NCBI GenBank assembly: GCA_907165065.1
Contig: OU015534.1
Coordinates: 33,728,937-33,792,936, forward strand
DNA from: Caprimulgus europaeus
Taxonomy: Eukaryota; Chordata; Aves; Caprimulgiformes; Caprimulgidae
Direction: 5' to 3'
Length of the DNA: 64,000 nucleotides
How positions within the stretch are numbered: the first letter of the stretch is position 1; every line of letters starts with the position of its first letter. The notes beneath the pieces were generated by a model. That model did no database searches and was not told the DNA's origin. It saw nothing but the letters and a program-made list of their open reading frames with translations. The position numbers were made by a program, and so were the translations under genes. This document shows positions 21,119-33,156 of this stretch, piece after piece.

Positions 21119-22737
21119 AAACTTTTATATGCTCACTGTAGATGTGCCTTGGATTGATGTGGAAACTTTATCAAAGAAATAAGAGCTACAACAGAAAAGA
21201 TCTCAAATGAAAGTAGAAAACTGATTTTGAAGCATATTGATTAATTCATCACTTTGGCTATAGAAGAGAAATTAAAACATGATGATCCAATGTCCTTTGG
21301 CAGTTTAATTTCATTGTCTTCAGAGGAGCCCAACTGGTTTACTGAGAAGAAGATCTGACTATTTCCAGTAAAAAAAATATACTTCTGAAAAACAGTGTGT
21401 AAAATTATACCATAAACAACATTATCTGATTATCTCCTATATATTATGTGCTCCTTATTTTGCATATAATAAGCTGGCCTGCATATTTCTTTGCATCTGA
21501 CATACTTTAAACTGTGATCATTCGTTATGTACCCTGCAGAGACAAAATAAGCTTTAAAAAGTTGTTGGGTTTAGATACAATACAGTTAATACCTCCTGGA
21601 TATGTCACGTTTTGTCCTTGGTGAGAAGGGCTCTTTTTCCTCCTGTGTCTTATAAATGATTTTGATATCCTTGAAATTTTCATTAAATGTGATTAATAGA
21701 GGAGTCTGTGTCAACAAGATCGACCAGGGATGATCTGGATTCAACTTAAGCTGAAAACAAAGTCAGTAATGCAAATACTTCGAGACGACAAAGGCAGATC
21801 AATTGAATTATAATTTCTGTTGCTCTTGGTTTAGTGATTAAAATGACCTCGAAAAAACCTTCCCTCAACACTGATTCCATTTAAAAGGGTGAGGGGGGCA
21901 CATTTTATGTCAAAAATTGGTTTCTGGCTTTTATAGGAGTTTTCTGTATATGGAAGGGTACACGATGAGGGACCTTGAAGGCATCTGTGTTTTAACAGGA
22001 GTTGATAAGACACGAAGAATTCGACTTTCTTACATTTTTCATGTGTCAGGAAGGATGTTTAACCAGCAGCTGTATTTGTTTTGAAAGATGCAATTGGATT
22101 TAGCCGAAATCCCAGAGACAGAGGGAAAGAACCTGGCTTTATTAACTTCTCTGAAGGGAGGCGACTGACTGAATTGTGGAGCACTTTGCAATCCTTTCAG
22201 CACCCAAAGGAGCGAGAAAGCCTCGGACTGAGTCAGACTGTTTATTCTATAACAATCTGTTCTGATCTCTTTGGAAATTGATGATCCAAGAAGCCAGGCA
22301 CCAATTATGATTCACAGCCCCGTAATGTTGCTATCCATTTACTTTCAATCAGCGAGGAAAGACAGCGCCGAGCGCTCCCTTCTATACAAAGGGGAAACTT
22401 ATTTACATCTACCTCAGCAATCCACGAATTGTAAATAGATTGAGGCTGAATACGGGGAAATGAAACGCGTTGCAACATTTTCTCTCGGCAATTTGCATCT
22501 GAAGCACCCAACGGAGCCTGTGGGGCAGCTTAATGGGTTGTTGGGAATTAGCACCTTGTGGAAAAAAAAAGCTCTCTCTGCTTTCAGAAAGGAACGGGCT
22601 TCACCGAGGCTTTAGCAGCCTACCGGGAGATAATTCTTGAAGAAATGTGCTTTTTTGGTGATGCTCACAAAATTTTACTCTTGCAAGAGTGAGGAGGAGG
22701 GTGCTCAGTCTTTCTAGGCTTCACCTGTGAATAGTCA
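21119..22737. other. Unique non-coding; conserved-element candidate at about 22080-22560
   Basis: No coding signal. The 22080-22560 block differs from its surroundings: little low-complexity sequence, preserved CpGs (GCGCCGAGCGC, AACGCGTTGC, TCTCGGC), and repeated AATTG/TAAT cores. This texture is common in deeply conserved vertebrate enhancers. It is a hypothesis needing alignment. Confidence 0.45.
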
Positions 22738-22950
22738 AGAAGAAATTCTTTGGTGTGAGGGTGGTGAGACCCTGGCCCAGGTTGGGCAGAGAAGCTGTGG
22801 CTGCTCCTCCCTGGAAGTGTTCTCGGCCAGGTTGGATGAGGCTTTGAGCAACCTGGTCTAGTGGAAGGTGTCCCTGCTGCTGGCAGGGGGGTTGGGACTG
22901 GATGAGCTTTCAGGTCCCTCCCAACCCAGACCAGTCTGGGACTCTGATTT
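22738..22950 (+). mobile_element. CR1 LINE 3' fragment, type B
   Basis: About 210 bp: AGAAATTCTTTGGTGTGAGG, the GAGCAACCTGGTCTAGTGG segment, GGGACTGGATGAGCTTTCAGG and a weak tail GGGACTCTGATTT. Closely related to 62810-63005, sharing GTTCTCGGCCAGG. Confidence 0.94.
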
Positions 22951-24353
22951 GTCACTTGTGCCACTCCTTAGCAAGCCAAGAGTCTTGATCTTTCCAATCT
23001 TGCTTCACGGGGGAGTTTCATGTGCTCCTAATCAGTCTGAAGCATCTGACTGACAGGCAGAGGAGTTCCAGGCTGCCAAAGCTGATGGTTTGCTTTGAGC
23101 TGCTGCTGTGCTGGAAAACGGGCGATTCACCAGCACCCGAGCTGCCCGTGCGCTGCCGGCACCACAGGCAGATCGAGCTGATCACTTTGGCAGCCAGCTG
23201 ACATTGTCCCATCCCTGGGTGGCAGGCAGAGCCCTGATCCACATCACCAAACATCTGTCACATCTCCTGGGTGGGTTTGGGATGGACTGCACACAGCCAC
23301 CCTAGGGCAGGACTTTTAATAATATTATTATAATAATATCAGCTAAACCATTTGTCATCCCATTTATGAAGAAGCACGGCATTATATCTGATTTTTAATC
23401 ACAGCTGAAAAATGAGTAGATACCTTCAGAGATATCTCCAGAAATGACTGAACATGATCTCTGAACACGTGCTTCATGTCCTGGGTCAGAGACATTTCGT
23501 CTCCAAGCACAAAGTAAAGGTAGAAGCTACAGATTCTCTTTTTCCTTCCCCAAGCACACCAAGGTGTCCCTGGGTGAAGACTTCAGACACTTGGTGAGGA
23601 TCTCAGTTACCTGAGGGAGTCAGGAACTGAAACACAAACATTTTCCTACTGTCTGGCACCAAGTCAATTTGCCAGAATTCCCCTCATTTCAGGCTGCAGT
23701 GTCACCAATTGCCCCATTTCAGACAGGCCACGGCAAATCCCCAGGAGAATTCCTGCCACCCTGATGTCATCTCCAGCAGCAACCTCCAGAAAGGCAGCAG
23801 GGTCACCCCACCTGGCCTTTGGGAATTGCAGCTCCTTCCTGGGAGCCCTGTGTCACCAAGTGTTCAGCCTGAGCAGACTCCCAGAACTGCTCCATTCTGA
23901 GGTTGAAAAGTGAGGATTTTTGTTAAATCACTCAATCCAGGACGTGGCAGGTTTTTCTTCTTGGGCAAAGTCCAACTGTGTGAATTTCTGCTACTCAGAG
24001 AAAGATTACACTAAAATGACTGGAGTGATAATATATATCTATTTTAAAATATAATTATTATTCATAATAATAATGAGAGCAATAATAATATAATTTTATG
24101 CTGATAGATGTCCAAGCAGTTTCTTGCCTAAATACTTTCTTCCAGAAAGCTTTGAGAGTAAGGACTGATATTTAGGCAGTGACAAGCCATACAAGATTGT
24201 TGTAGGTGACAAAGAAAATTGAAATCACCTGCAAAACTGAGATAAAATTGATGTCAGGTGAAAGCTGTGTACCTGAAAGCATAGAAAGGTGTTGTCAAAA
24301 TATGCAAAACCTTTTTGTTCTCCCCCTTTAGGCAGAATAAATAGATTTTTAAA
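22951..24353. other. Unique non-coding sequence
   Basis: Nothing recognised apart from small AAT/TAA runs near 23316-23342 and 24030-24090. Confidence 0.55.
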
Positions 24354-24432
24354 TTTTATTTTATTTTATTTTATTTTATTTTATTTTATTTTATTTTATT
24401 TTATTTTATTTTATTTTATTTTATTTTATTTT
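24354..24432. repeat. (TTTTA)n pentanucleotide microsatellite
   Basis: About 15-16 nearly perfect TTTTA units. No adjoining element explains it as a LINE or SINE tail. Confidence 0.96.
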
Positions 24433-24672
24433 TTTCAGTTGCTATAGAGTAGAACAGTAGTCCTCACTGGGAAACTATTTATTTAGAAATAATTTTAAAG
24501 TACATTTGGAGTGGAGAAGGAATTTTCTCCAGGTTGATTTTGTTTTATGAAGAATGCATCAATATTCAGTCATTAGCAGTGTTAATATGCATAAGTAGAG
24601 CTTTAAATTCTTGATATTCATAGGGCCATTAATTGCTAAATTAACATTAGCTGTTACTTATTTCTTCTAAGT

Positions 24673-24714
24673 GGAAGAACTGGATGAGCTTTAAGGTCCC
24701 TTCCAACCCAGAAG
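24673..24714 (+). mobile_element. CR1 3'-end scrap, type B, in a fold-back
   Basis: Contains GAACTGGATGAGCTTTAAGG and CCCTTCCAACCCAG, the last 40 bp before the CR1 tail. It sits inside an inverted repeat: AGAACTGGAT (24676-24685) pairs with ATCCAGTTCT (24721-24730), and TTCCAACC (24701-24708) with GGTTGGAA (24714-24721). Confidence 0.75.
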
Positions 24715-24752
24715 GTTGGAATCCAGTTCTAGTAGGTTCTTCCTGCTGCTGA

Positions 24753-25049
24753 CATAGAACCACAGAACGTTGTGAGCTGGGAGGGACCCACCAGGATGAT
24801 GGAGTCCAACTCCTGTCCCTGCACAGGACAATCCCAACATTCACACCATGTCCCTGAGGGCCTTGGCCAAATGCTGCTGGAATCTTGTCAGGCTTGGGGC
24901 CATCAGCACCTCCCTGGGGAGCCTGTGCCAGTGCTCCACCACCCTCTGCCTCAAGAACCTTTTCCTCATGGCCAACCTCCCCCTCCCCTGCCACATCTTC
25001 CTGCCATGGCCTCTGCTCCTGGCGTTGGTGGCCAGAGAGAAGAGCTCAG
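24753..25049 (-). mobile_element. CR1 LINE 3' fragment, type D
   Basis: On the minus strand: tail ATAGAACCACAGAACGTTG (from +), then GGATGATGGAGTCCAACTCC and a coding part with GTGCTCCACCACCCTCTGCC and ATGGCCTCTGCTCCTGGC. It matches 29854-30170 almost base for base, but is truncated earlier. Confidence 0.92.
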
Positions 25050-26433
25050 GACCTCAAAGAGTGCCTGGAACACCTTGAGTTGTCAACTTCCACCAAGCCT
25101 ATGGCTCCAAGGTGACCAACCTCCCAAAGCTCAGCCAGCAGATGTTTCCCCAGTGCTGGGATATGAAGTTACTCATCACTTTTTTCTCCTCCACCACTCA
25201 AGCTATTTTAGTGGGTGTCCCATTCTTCCCCCAGTGACATTTTTGTGGTGTGTGTGTGTGAGATGATTTTCACAAACACATTCCCTGCTAATTCTGTCAA
25301 ATTCTAGACATAGAGAACATCAAATCATCAAAAATAGAGAAAAAAGCGAGCAACTGCAAGATTGTTGTGATAACAACAGCAAAAAGAAGAGAAAAAAAGC
25401 AAGATGCTTTGGTTTGGTTTTTTTTTGAAAGCAAGATGCTTTGGATTTTTTTTACATCTAGCAAGACTTGGTGTTTCCACAGTTCAAGGGAAGATTACTG
25501 AGCACTGTCTGCAAGAGCAGCAAACACTGTTTTAATGAACACCACATTCTGCACACACACTGGGGAAGTGTGATGGCAGAATAAATAAGATAAATATTTC
25601 AGTCAATATCATCTCAAAAGTCCAATTTTTTATCTTTTCTATCAGGTGGGAACTTATCAGGAAGCAAATATTTTCTTTATCTCTCGTTTCACTTTTAACT
25701 ACATTCTGTGTTTATCTTCTCTTTGTCTGGCCTCATATTACTTCTTTTGAAGAGGGAAGATGGAAAACAAAAGACAACATTTTATTTTGTGACTTTCATC
25801 CTTTATGGCCTTATTATGTAGATGGTTACATCTCTTTGTGTACTGTGCACACATGAGAAGTAAAGAATTAAATCTTTTAACCAGGACTGTGTCTTTTAAC
25901 AAATAAAATTACATAGACATGGAAGGATGGTCTTTATTTTTAATTTTTTTTTTTAAAGGCTCTTTTATTTCCCAAAGAAATTGCAATTATTCTGCTGTAG
26001 ATTTCTGGGAGGGGGCAGGGTATTTTTGGGGTAACACATGACAACAACAGAAGCAATAATCTGGAGATAAGAGTTGCATTTCTGGAAGTGTCATTGAAAC
26101 AGGCAGCGTTCAAAGTTTCAGCCATACATGAGCATGAGCAAATGGACCAAATGAAAGTCAAAACTTCACAGGAGCTAAGCCAAATTTTAAGCATTTTAAG
26201 CAGTTCTCCTGATTTCAAAATATTTCAGCTCAGTTCATACTCCAAATTAAGGGCTCATTGAAGTATTTGAAGAATTTGGGCACCAGTTCTTCTGTATGCA
26301 AAGAGCAAATCACCCACAGCATTTTTCCGGGCTTCATTTAAACTGGAGGTGGAAGGCAGCAGGGACAGCTTTCAAATGGCCTTTGGTGAGAACCTGAAAC
26401 CACTTTCCCAGCTCTCCATCAACAATTTCCCAG
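25050..26433. other. Unique non-coding sequence
   Basis: A short direct repeat AAGCAAGATGCTTTGG occurs twice near 25398 and 25431. Otherwise nothing recognised. Confidence 0.55.
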
Positions 26434-26439
26434 TTTTAT

Positions 26440-26925
26440 TGTCGCGACGGAGGGAAGACCCGGACGCTCAATGTGAGTGATCAGCAGGCTCCACTTATTG
26501 ATTACATACGTGCTCCTTATATACAGTGGTTAATTAAGCTCATGCATATTCTTAAAGACCTATACTGATTGGTTTATTAATTATCCTGGGAACTTTCTCC
26601 TTTGTGGTGAGCTCAGTTCTTCTTATCTCGTAGCTCTGTTCACGCCGCAGGACGTCAACAGGATGCTCCTACTTTGCGGTTACCAGCTAAAGCCACTCCC
26701 TTCTTTTTCCCAGCTTAGTTTTGCTAAAGTTGTTTGTCTGAAGTCTCAAGGACAAGTCAGGATCCTGGAGACTTCTGCTAATTCACCCTGACCATGCATT
26801 TACTTGTTATACTTATGTCAAGGGTCTAAGCTGGCTACTGCGGCCTGAGCCATTTCATACCCTCGCTGCTTCTGCTGAGCCTCTGGTTGTACAACATCTC
26901 TAGTGATCCGTGACCCCTGTCAACA
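26440..26925 (-). mobile_element. Solo LTR, ERVK-like family, - orientation, 6-bp TSD
   Basis: A 486-bp element with TG...CA ends (TGTCGCGACGG left, CCCCTGTCAACA right), flanked by the exact direct repeat TTTTAT at 26434-26439 and 26926-26931. A 6-bp duplication is typical of alpha/beta-retroviral (ERVK) integrases. In element orientation it carries CCAATCAG, a TATATAA box (complement at 26517-26523) and an AATAAG where the 42051 copy has AATAAA. No internal sequence remains, so LTR-LTR recombination removed the provirus. A similar copy is at 42051 and a shorter one at 36017. Confidence 0.95.
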
Positions 26926-26931
26926 TTTTAT

Positions 26932-27261
26932 CAGTGATAAGTTCCTAGAGAGTGTTTTTTTATGACCCATCTCGTCAGTAATGTGGTGGCCTTCACATTG
27001 GAGAACATTCTTTTCAACTTCTCCTCTATTCTTAGTCAGCAAAAGGCAAATATTGTTACGTTCACCGATGGGAAAAACGGATCTTGTGCCAAATTCTGGT
27101 CTGATCACACATGTTATGCAACAGGAAATGTAAACAGGATTCTTCTTTCTCATTTGTGCAGGTCTATACCAGTGATCCTTGCTGTGGTTTGGAGGGGAAA
27201 GGAAAGGCTGCTGATCTCCTCAGGTGGCCTGGGCTGGAAGAGGCTAAGTAGTGCCATCAGT
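26932..27261. other. Unique non-coding sequence
   Basis: Nothing recognised between the solo LTR and the next CR1. Confidence 0.5.
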
Positions 27262-27782
27262 TCAAGGGAGCTCATGCTTCTCCTCTGCTCAGCACTCTGA
27301 ATGCCACCCTTGGAGTGCTGTGTCCAGCTCTGGGCTCCCAGGGTTAGAGAGACATGGACATACCAGGAAAGGTCAGGAGGATGATGAAGGCAGTGGAGCA
27401 TCTCTCCTACGAGGAGATGCTGAGATGGCTGTGACTGTGCAGCCTGGAGAAGAGGAAGCTCAGGATATAAACACCCCAAGGAAGGCTCTGAAGAGGATGG
27501 GGCCAGGCTCTTTTTGGTGGTGCCCAGTGACAGGACCAGAGGCAATGGGCACAAACTGGAACACGGGAGGCTCCATCTGAACATCAGGAAACATTTTCAC
27601 TGTGAGGCTGACCGAGCAGTGGCACAGGGTGCCCAGGAGGTTGTGGAGTCTCCATTGTTGGAGCTGTCTGGACATGGTCTTGGGGAACTGGTTCTAGTGG
27701 CACTGTGTGAGCAGGTGGGTTAGACATGACAACCTCCAAAGCACCCTTCCAACCTCAACCATCCTGTCACTCTGGGATTCAT
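27262..27782 (+). mobile_element. Older CR1 LINE 3' part
   Basis: Diverged CR1: GGAGCTCATGCTTCTCCTC (the 'LYSAL' region), GTCCAGCTCTGGGCTCCC, TGTGCAGCCTGGAGAAGAGG, GGATGGGGCCAGGCTC, and a 3' block ending TCACTCTGGGATTC. The AGGAAACATTTTCACTGTGAGG variant separates it from types A-D. Several stops and frameshifts are present. Confidence 0.88.
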
Positions 27783-28322
27783 TCCTTATCCTTTATTTTT
27801 CACAACAAGGTTGTGCCAATATATCAGATGAGTCCTCTTCTGTTTTATTCCATTTTAAATGTGCCATCCCTTTACACAGTGGGGAAAACTATTTAATATC
27901 ACATGTAACTTTAATTTTATGATAACTGCTCTAATTCTCCCTGATAAACTTTACTTTGCCTTTCCAACTCTGCATAGTGTCCATTTTAGTAAGTTTTAAA
28001 ACTTATTAACATTTTTAATAGAGTATCACAGCAGGAAATTACAGACTTGAGGGGATAAATTAAGGTAAAATATCAAGTAAAGGAATAGCTGAGGTGTTAT
28101 TGTAATTTTAAAAAACTTTTTAAAGAAAAAGCAAGATGTGTGTATATCAAGACAGAATGATTACTATGGATTGGATAACCTCTGAGTTTTCAGGAAACCG
28201 CTTGGGTTCTCTTTTCTTTGAATGCTGGTGAACACAAAATTCATCAAAGGTGATGAAACACAATCCCTGCTTATAAACAAGTTTAAATAACAGCTATGGG
28301 AAGGAGGAGGAGACAAGAGATC
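27783..28322. other. Unique non-coding sequence
   Basis: AT-rich; nothing recognised. Confidence 0.55.
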
Positions 28323-28928
28323 ACAGAATCACAGAATCACAGAATCACAGAATATTAGGGATTGGAAGGGACCTCGAAAGCTCATCCAGTCCAACCCCCT
28401 GCCAGAGCAGGAACACCCAGATGAGATCACACAGGAAGGCGTCCAGGTGGGTCTTGAATGTCTCCAGAGAAGGAGACTCCACACCCTCCCTGGGCAGCCT
28501 GGCCCAGGGCTCTGGCACCCTCACAGTAAAGAAGTTCCTTCTCAAATTTAAGCAGAACCTCCTGTGTTCCAGCTCACACCCATTGCCCTTGTCCTATCAT
28601 TGGACACCACTGTGAAGAGCCTGGCCCCATCCTCCTGACACTCACCCTTCAAATATTTATAAACATTAATGAGGTCCCCCCTCAGCCTCCTCTTCTCCAA
28701 GCTAAAGAGCCCCAGCTCCCTCAGCCTTTCCTCATCAGGGAGATGCTCCACTCCCTTCATCATCTTGGTGGCTCTGTGCTGGACTCTCTCCAGCAGTTCC
28801 CTGTCCTTCCTGAACTGTGGGGCCCAGAACTGGACACAATATTCCAGATGTGGCCTCACCAGGGCAGAGTAGAGGGGAAGAAGAACCTCTCTGGACCTAC
28901 TGACCACAGCCCTTCTAATGCCCCCCAG
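28323..28928 (-). mobile_element. CR1 LINE, 5'-truncated, type A
   Basis: The tail shows four CACAGAAT units from + at 28323-28352, then GGGATTGGAAGGGACCTCG and the ORF2 end, truncated at CCTTCTAATGCCCCCCAG (the CR1 'GCIRRAV' region). The ORF2 frame is open in two segments separated by a one-base loss near 28586 (GCCC where relatives have GCCCC). Well preserved tail units suggest a comparatively recent insertion. Confidence 0.96.
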
Positions 28929-29853
28929 AGAAGGAAAGGAATATATTTTTTTTCTCTGTTGTGAGTCCTCATTATTCTGTATTATTTATCTTACTTGAAG
29001 TGTATTTTCTTCTTCCAAGATGAGCAGAAAGAGCATGTACCTAATCAGAATAAATCATTACCTAAGTCAGAATTCAGAGCCAAGGAGATTGAAATGCATG
29101 AAAAAGTAAATGCTTTCACCAATCTCTAATCCACAAATGCAAATGTTTGTTAAAGCAAAGTCTCCCATTTTTAATATTTTAGTGTCATTTTTCAGCTCTT
29201 AACATAAGTAGTTAATAAATCTCTAAAAGTCAAGTATTGGTGTTTTGCAGTAAAGTCAAACAATTTCAGTTTAATTTAAAGAAGTAGTTTAATAAAACTG
29301 CCCTCTCCTTAACAAGTACCTGGTAAATACACAAGCCATAAGCTACAAAACATAGTTGTCTTACTCATAACTTTACAAATGGGAGTTAGATTCCCAAACT
29401 GTGTATTTCCAGGTACGTAACAGGTTTGCAACTGTCTTATGAAAGTGAATTAAAGCTGAGCACACACAGTTGCTGAGCTTTGAAGATGTCCTCCAAACTG
29501 TACAGGATCCTTCCAGAAAAGTCATGATTTTTAAAGCATTCACTGAAAACATTTGTTTCACCCTTCAGTGGGAAGAGACTCAGAGGAGAATAGTGATCTC
29601 CAGACTGAGAATTCAGCCTATGGTATTTCTTCCATTCCCAACTTGCAATAAAATGCCATTTTTTGGATGGTGTGTCTTTAGGTGCAAAATAAAATACCTG
29701 ACATCCCTATCAGTGAACAAGGTCACAAGCCCAACAGCCATATGGTCAAATTATTCACTACAGAAACCTGCTCTTGAAATTTGTTTTCATTCTCCTTTCT
29801 GTAGCCCACATTCTGCAGCCAATGATGTATGAGAAACCTGCTGACCATTTTAG
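28929..29853. other. Unique non-coding sequence
   Basis: AT-rich sequence with no recognised feature. Confidence 0.55.
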
Positions 29854-30573
29854 GATAGAACCATAGAGTGTTGTGAGTTGGGAGGGACCCACAAGGATGA
29901 TGGAGTCCAACTCCTGTCCCTGCACAGGACAATCCCAACATTCACACCATGTCCCTGAGGGCCTTGGCCAAATGCTGCTGGAATCTTGTCAGGCTTGGGG
30001 CCATCAGCACCTCCCTGGGGAGCCTGTGCCAGTGCTCCACCACCCTCTGCCTCAAGAACCTTTTCCTCATGGCCAACCTCACCCTCCCCTGCCACATCTT
30101 CCTGCCATGGCCTCTGCTCCTGGCATTGGTGGCCAGAGAGAAGAGCTCAGCGCCTGCCCCTCCTCTGCCCCTTGGGAGGAAGTTCCAGACCGCCAGGAGA
30201 TCTCCTCTCAGTCTCCTCTTCTCCAGGCTGAACAATCCAAGTGACTTCAGCCTCTCCTCACACCCTTCCCCTCTAAACCCTTCCCCAGTGTTGTGTCCCT
30301 CCTCTGGACACTCTCCAGCAGCTTTAGATCCTTTTTCTCCTGTGGTGCCCAAGCTGCCCCCAGTGCTGGAGCTGAGGCCACCCCAGTGCAGAGCAGAGCG
30401 GGACGATCCCCTCCCTGGCCCGGCTCGCAGTGCAGGGCTGGGTGCCCCCAGGACACGGGGGTCCCTCTTGGCTGCCAGGACACACTGCTGGCTCATGTTC
30501 AACTTGCCATGGACCAGAACCCCCAGGTCCCTCTCTGCAGAGCTGCTCTCCAGCCTCTCCTTCCCCATGAGGA
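29854..30573 (-). mobile_element. CR1 LINE, 5'-truncated, type D
   Basis: 720 bp on the minus strand. The 3' end ATAGAACCATAGAGTGTTG (from +) is followed by the same block as 24753-25049, then more ORF2. A minus-strand frame of about 208 codons (29942-30568) retains CR1 patterns such as [39 protein letters not shown] and WHRLPREVL. The stretch between LGAPSPAL and GEGCEERL no longer looks like CR1, suggesting compensating frameshifts. It is a dead fragment of the C-terminal third of ORF2. Confidence 0.93.
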
Positions 30574-30873
30574 TATTTTACATCTGAGCTGAGGAATGAC
30601 ACTCCCATTAATTTTTATCATTTGAAATATTAACCTCCTTTCAAATCAAGTCTAATAAATAAGTGTCAATAGCAGCAATGGTGAACACGCTGCTCCCTTT
30701 TGATGTGCCCTCAGATTTCTGATTTGCAGTAACAAGAAAAATTTATTACTTATGCTAAAGCTCTGGCTGCCAGTTGAGATGGGTTTGTGCTCCCCCGTTG
30801 TTTACGGGATGACATTTATTCTTTAGTCTCTGGGAGGACGGTGCAGAAACAAAGGAGCTGACAGGTAAACAAC
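30574..30873. other. Unique non-coding sequence
   Basis: Nothing recognised in this 300-bp gap between two CR1 copies. Confidence 0.5.
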
Positions 30874-31277
30874 TGAGGAGAGGCTGAGAGAGCTGGGACT
30901 GTTCAGCCTGGAGAAGAGCAGCCTCAGAGGGGACCTGATCAATGTCCATAAATATCTGAAGTGTGGGGGCAAATGGATGGGGCCGGGCTCTGCTCAGTGG
31001 TGCCCAGTGACAGGACAAGGGGCAATGGGCACAAACTGGGACACCAGAAGTTCCAGACAAACTGAAGGAAAAACTTCTTTGCTGTGAGAGTGCCGGAGCC
31101 CTGGGACAGGCTGCCCAGAGAGGGTGTGGAGTCTCCATCTCTGGAGATGTTCAAACCCACCTGGACACTTTCCTGTGCAACCTGGTGTAGGGACCCTGCT
31201 TTGGCAGGGGGGTTGGACTGGAGATCTCCTGAGGTCCCTTCCAACCCCACCATGCTGGGACTCTGTGATTCTGTAAA
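30874..31277 (+). mobile_element. CR1 LINE 3' part, type C
   Basis: About 400 bp: GAGGAGAGGCTGAGAGAGC, the GAGCAGCCTCAGAGGGGACC segment, GGGACACCAGAAGTTCCAG, GGACTGGAGATCTCCTGAGG, and the tail ACTCTGTGATTCTGT. A good reference for type C together with 48786-49217 and 57347-57960. Confidence 0.95.
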
Positions 31278-32116
31278 CAAAAGGAAGATGTTTTTTAAAC
31301 ACAGAACTGGTAACTGAAAACACCCCTCGCTCCTGCCCATCCTGAACTTTGCACGGCAGAGGTTGTTTCCTCAGATGATGACTGGAAATGCAGTGTGCTG
31401 TTCAGAGACGTTTCCCTCCCACCCTGTGATGGATAAACACATCATTAATGACATACTAGAAAGCATATTCTAAAGATCTAAAAGCTATGTTGGCAAGGCA
31501 ACCCCGAACAAGAGCCTGGTGTGTCTGTGGGTTACAGAATGATCAGTGACAGCATTTCGTTTGTCACAGCACACCTTTCATCTCAACACATGCTCATCAC
31601 GCTCGTGGACCTCAGAAGGGACCTTTCTGCTTGGCCAGAAGGAAAACAGAGTTCTGAAGTCTATTGGTAGCAATTTCTGACTCGTTAACATTTCCTCTTG
31701 CTGCATAGCATTTTTTAATAGCCATTCCCTCCCAGATCCTTGTTCTGATTGACCCTCGCTGTCTCATTACCCTTTGGAAAAGGTTTCACAGGGCCACGTC
31801 CTGCCGCAACCCATGGCAACGCCTAATTGCAGCTTCCCCAGAGGGCTGATCAGCTCATCTGTAGGAAAGATTCCTGAGATGAAAATAAGGATTTAGCTCA
31901 ATTACAGCTTCCTTATTTGCCTGCTTACATTTTTTAATTTTATTTTTTTTTCCTGTTAAGTGCCTCTGCCAATTATTTTTTATTACTAGAGTGCAGAGAA
32001 GCTGGAAGTTGTCAAATGCAACTGAATCAGAAAAACATCTCTCTGTCTCTAAATCAGGGCCACAGTTATGACCAATGTTTTTTTTCCTACAGAGATAATC
32101 TACTGTTCACAAGATC
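31278..32116. other. Unique non-coding; conserved-element candidate at about 31440-31925
   Basis: No coding signal. The block has ATCATTAATGACAT, a CCATGGCAAC half X-box (31811-31820) directly followed by GCCTAATTGCAGCTT, and retained CpGs (CACGCTCGTGG). Texture resembles vertebrate conserved non-coding elements. Confidence 0.42.
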
Positions 32117-32440
32117 AGAGTGGTGGGGGTTGGAAGGGACCTCAGGAGATCATCCAGTCCAACCCCCCTGCCAGAGCAGGTTCCCTACACCAGGGAAGTG
32201 TCCAGGTGGGTTTGAACATCTCCACAGATGGACGCTCCACACCCTCTCTGGGCAGCCTGTCCCAGGGCTCTGGAACCCTCACAGCAAAGAAGTTTTCCAT
32301 TAAGTTTGTCTGGAACTTCTGGTGTCCCAGTTTGTGCCCATTGCCCCTTGTCCTGTCACTGGGCACCATCGAGAAGAGCCCGGCCCCATCCATTTGGCCC
32401 CCACACTTCAGGTATTTATGGACATTGAGAAGATCCCCAG
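32117..32440 (-). mobile_element. CR1 LINE 3' part, type C
   Basis: On the minus strand: TGGTGGGGGTTGGAAGGGACC (from +; 3' tail lost), ACCTCAGGAGATCATCCAG, and the ORF2 end to GACATTGAGAAGATCCCC. A deletion removes the TTGCACAGGAA segment found in other type C copies (near 32193). Confidence 0.93.
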
Positions 32441-33156
32441 ATGTGAGTTTGCTTTTTTCCAGCCATCTTTCCCCAGTTGCCATGACCTTTCAAAGGTTTT
32501 ACACATATTAAACATAAACAATTGTAGCAGCACCAAGGTAGAACTGCAGGAACTTAGAAACCTGTTTCCCGTTTAAAGTTTAGAAACTTATTTCCTCATT
32601 AAACTTATTCACAAATAACAGACTCACTAATTTCAGGTGAGCATCATTAATTTCTATCCAGCAGAGAATTCTTAGGCACCAGATCATTCCAATTAAGGAT
32701 GTAAACTGTCTTTCTCTTTGTTCTTTTACTCTTTTCAAAGAGTGATGTTTTCATAACTATTTCATTATTCTCTTCTATGTTGAGTAATGAACCCAAGCAA
32801 GGAGTAAGAAGTTAGTTCAACCACCTAAGCTATAGTTAGCTGAAGATGAACTCAAGATAACCAAAATGTTATCTACCTTAATGGAAAGGAAGAGAAAACT
32901 CATAAACACCATTGCTGGATTTTTTACTGTGATGCTCAGAGACTGCTCTAACAATAACAGCTTAGTCAATGAGAGCAGGAAATAAATGGATTTGGGGGCA
33001 AGCCTTCTAAAAATAATGAAATGTGTGAAATATCTCAACATCATTTAGAAATATTAAAAAAACCCGAGTGTGGTGAGAAGGGTAGCCACTCTTGTACCTA
33101 ACTTATGTCCTCAACTCTGGGAAGAAGCACTAAGCAGGCACTTCAGTTCAGTTTTC
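32441..33156. other. Unique non-coding sequence
   Basis: Nothing recognised. Confidence 0.55.
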
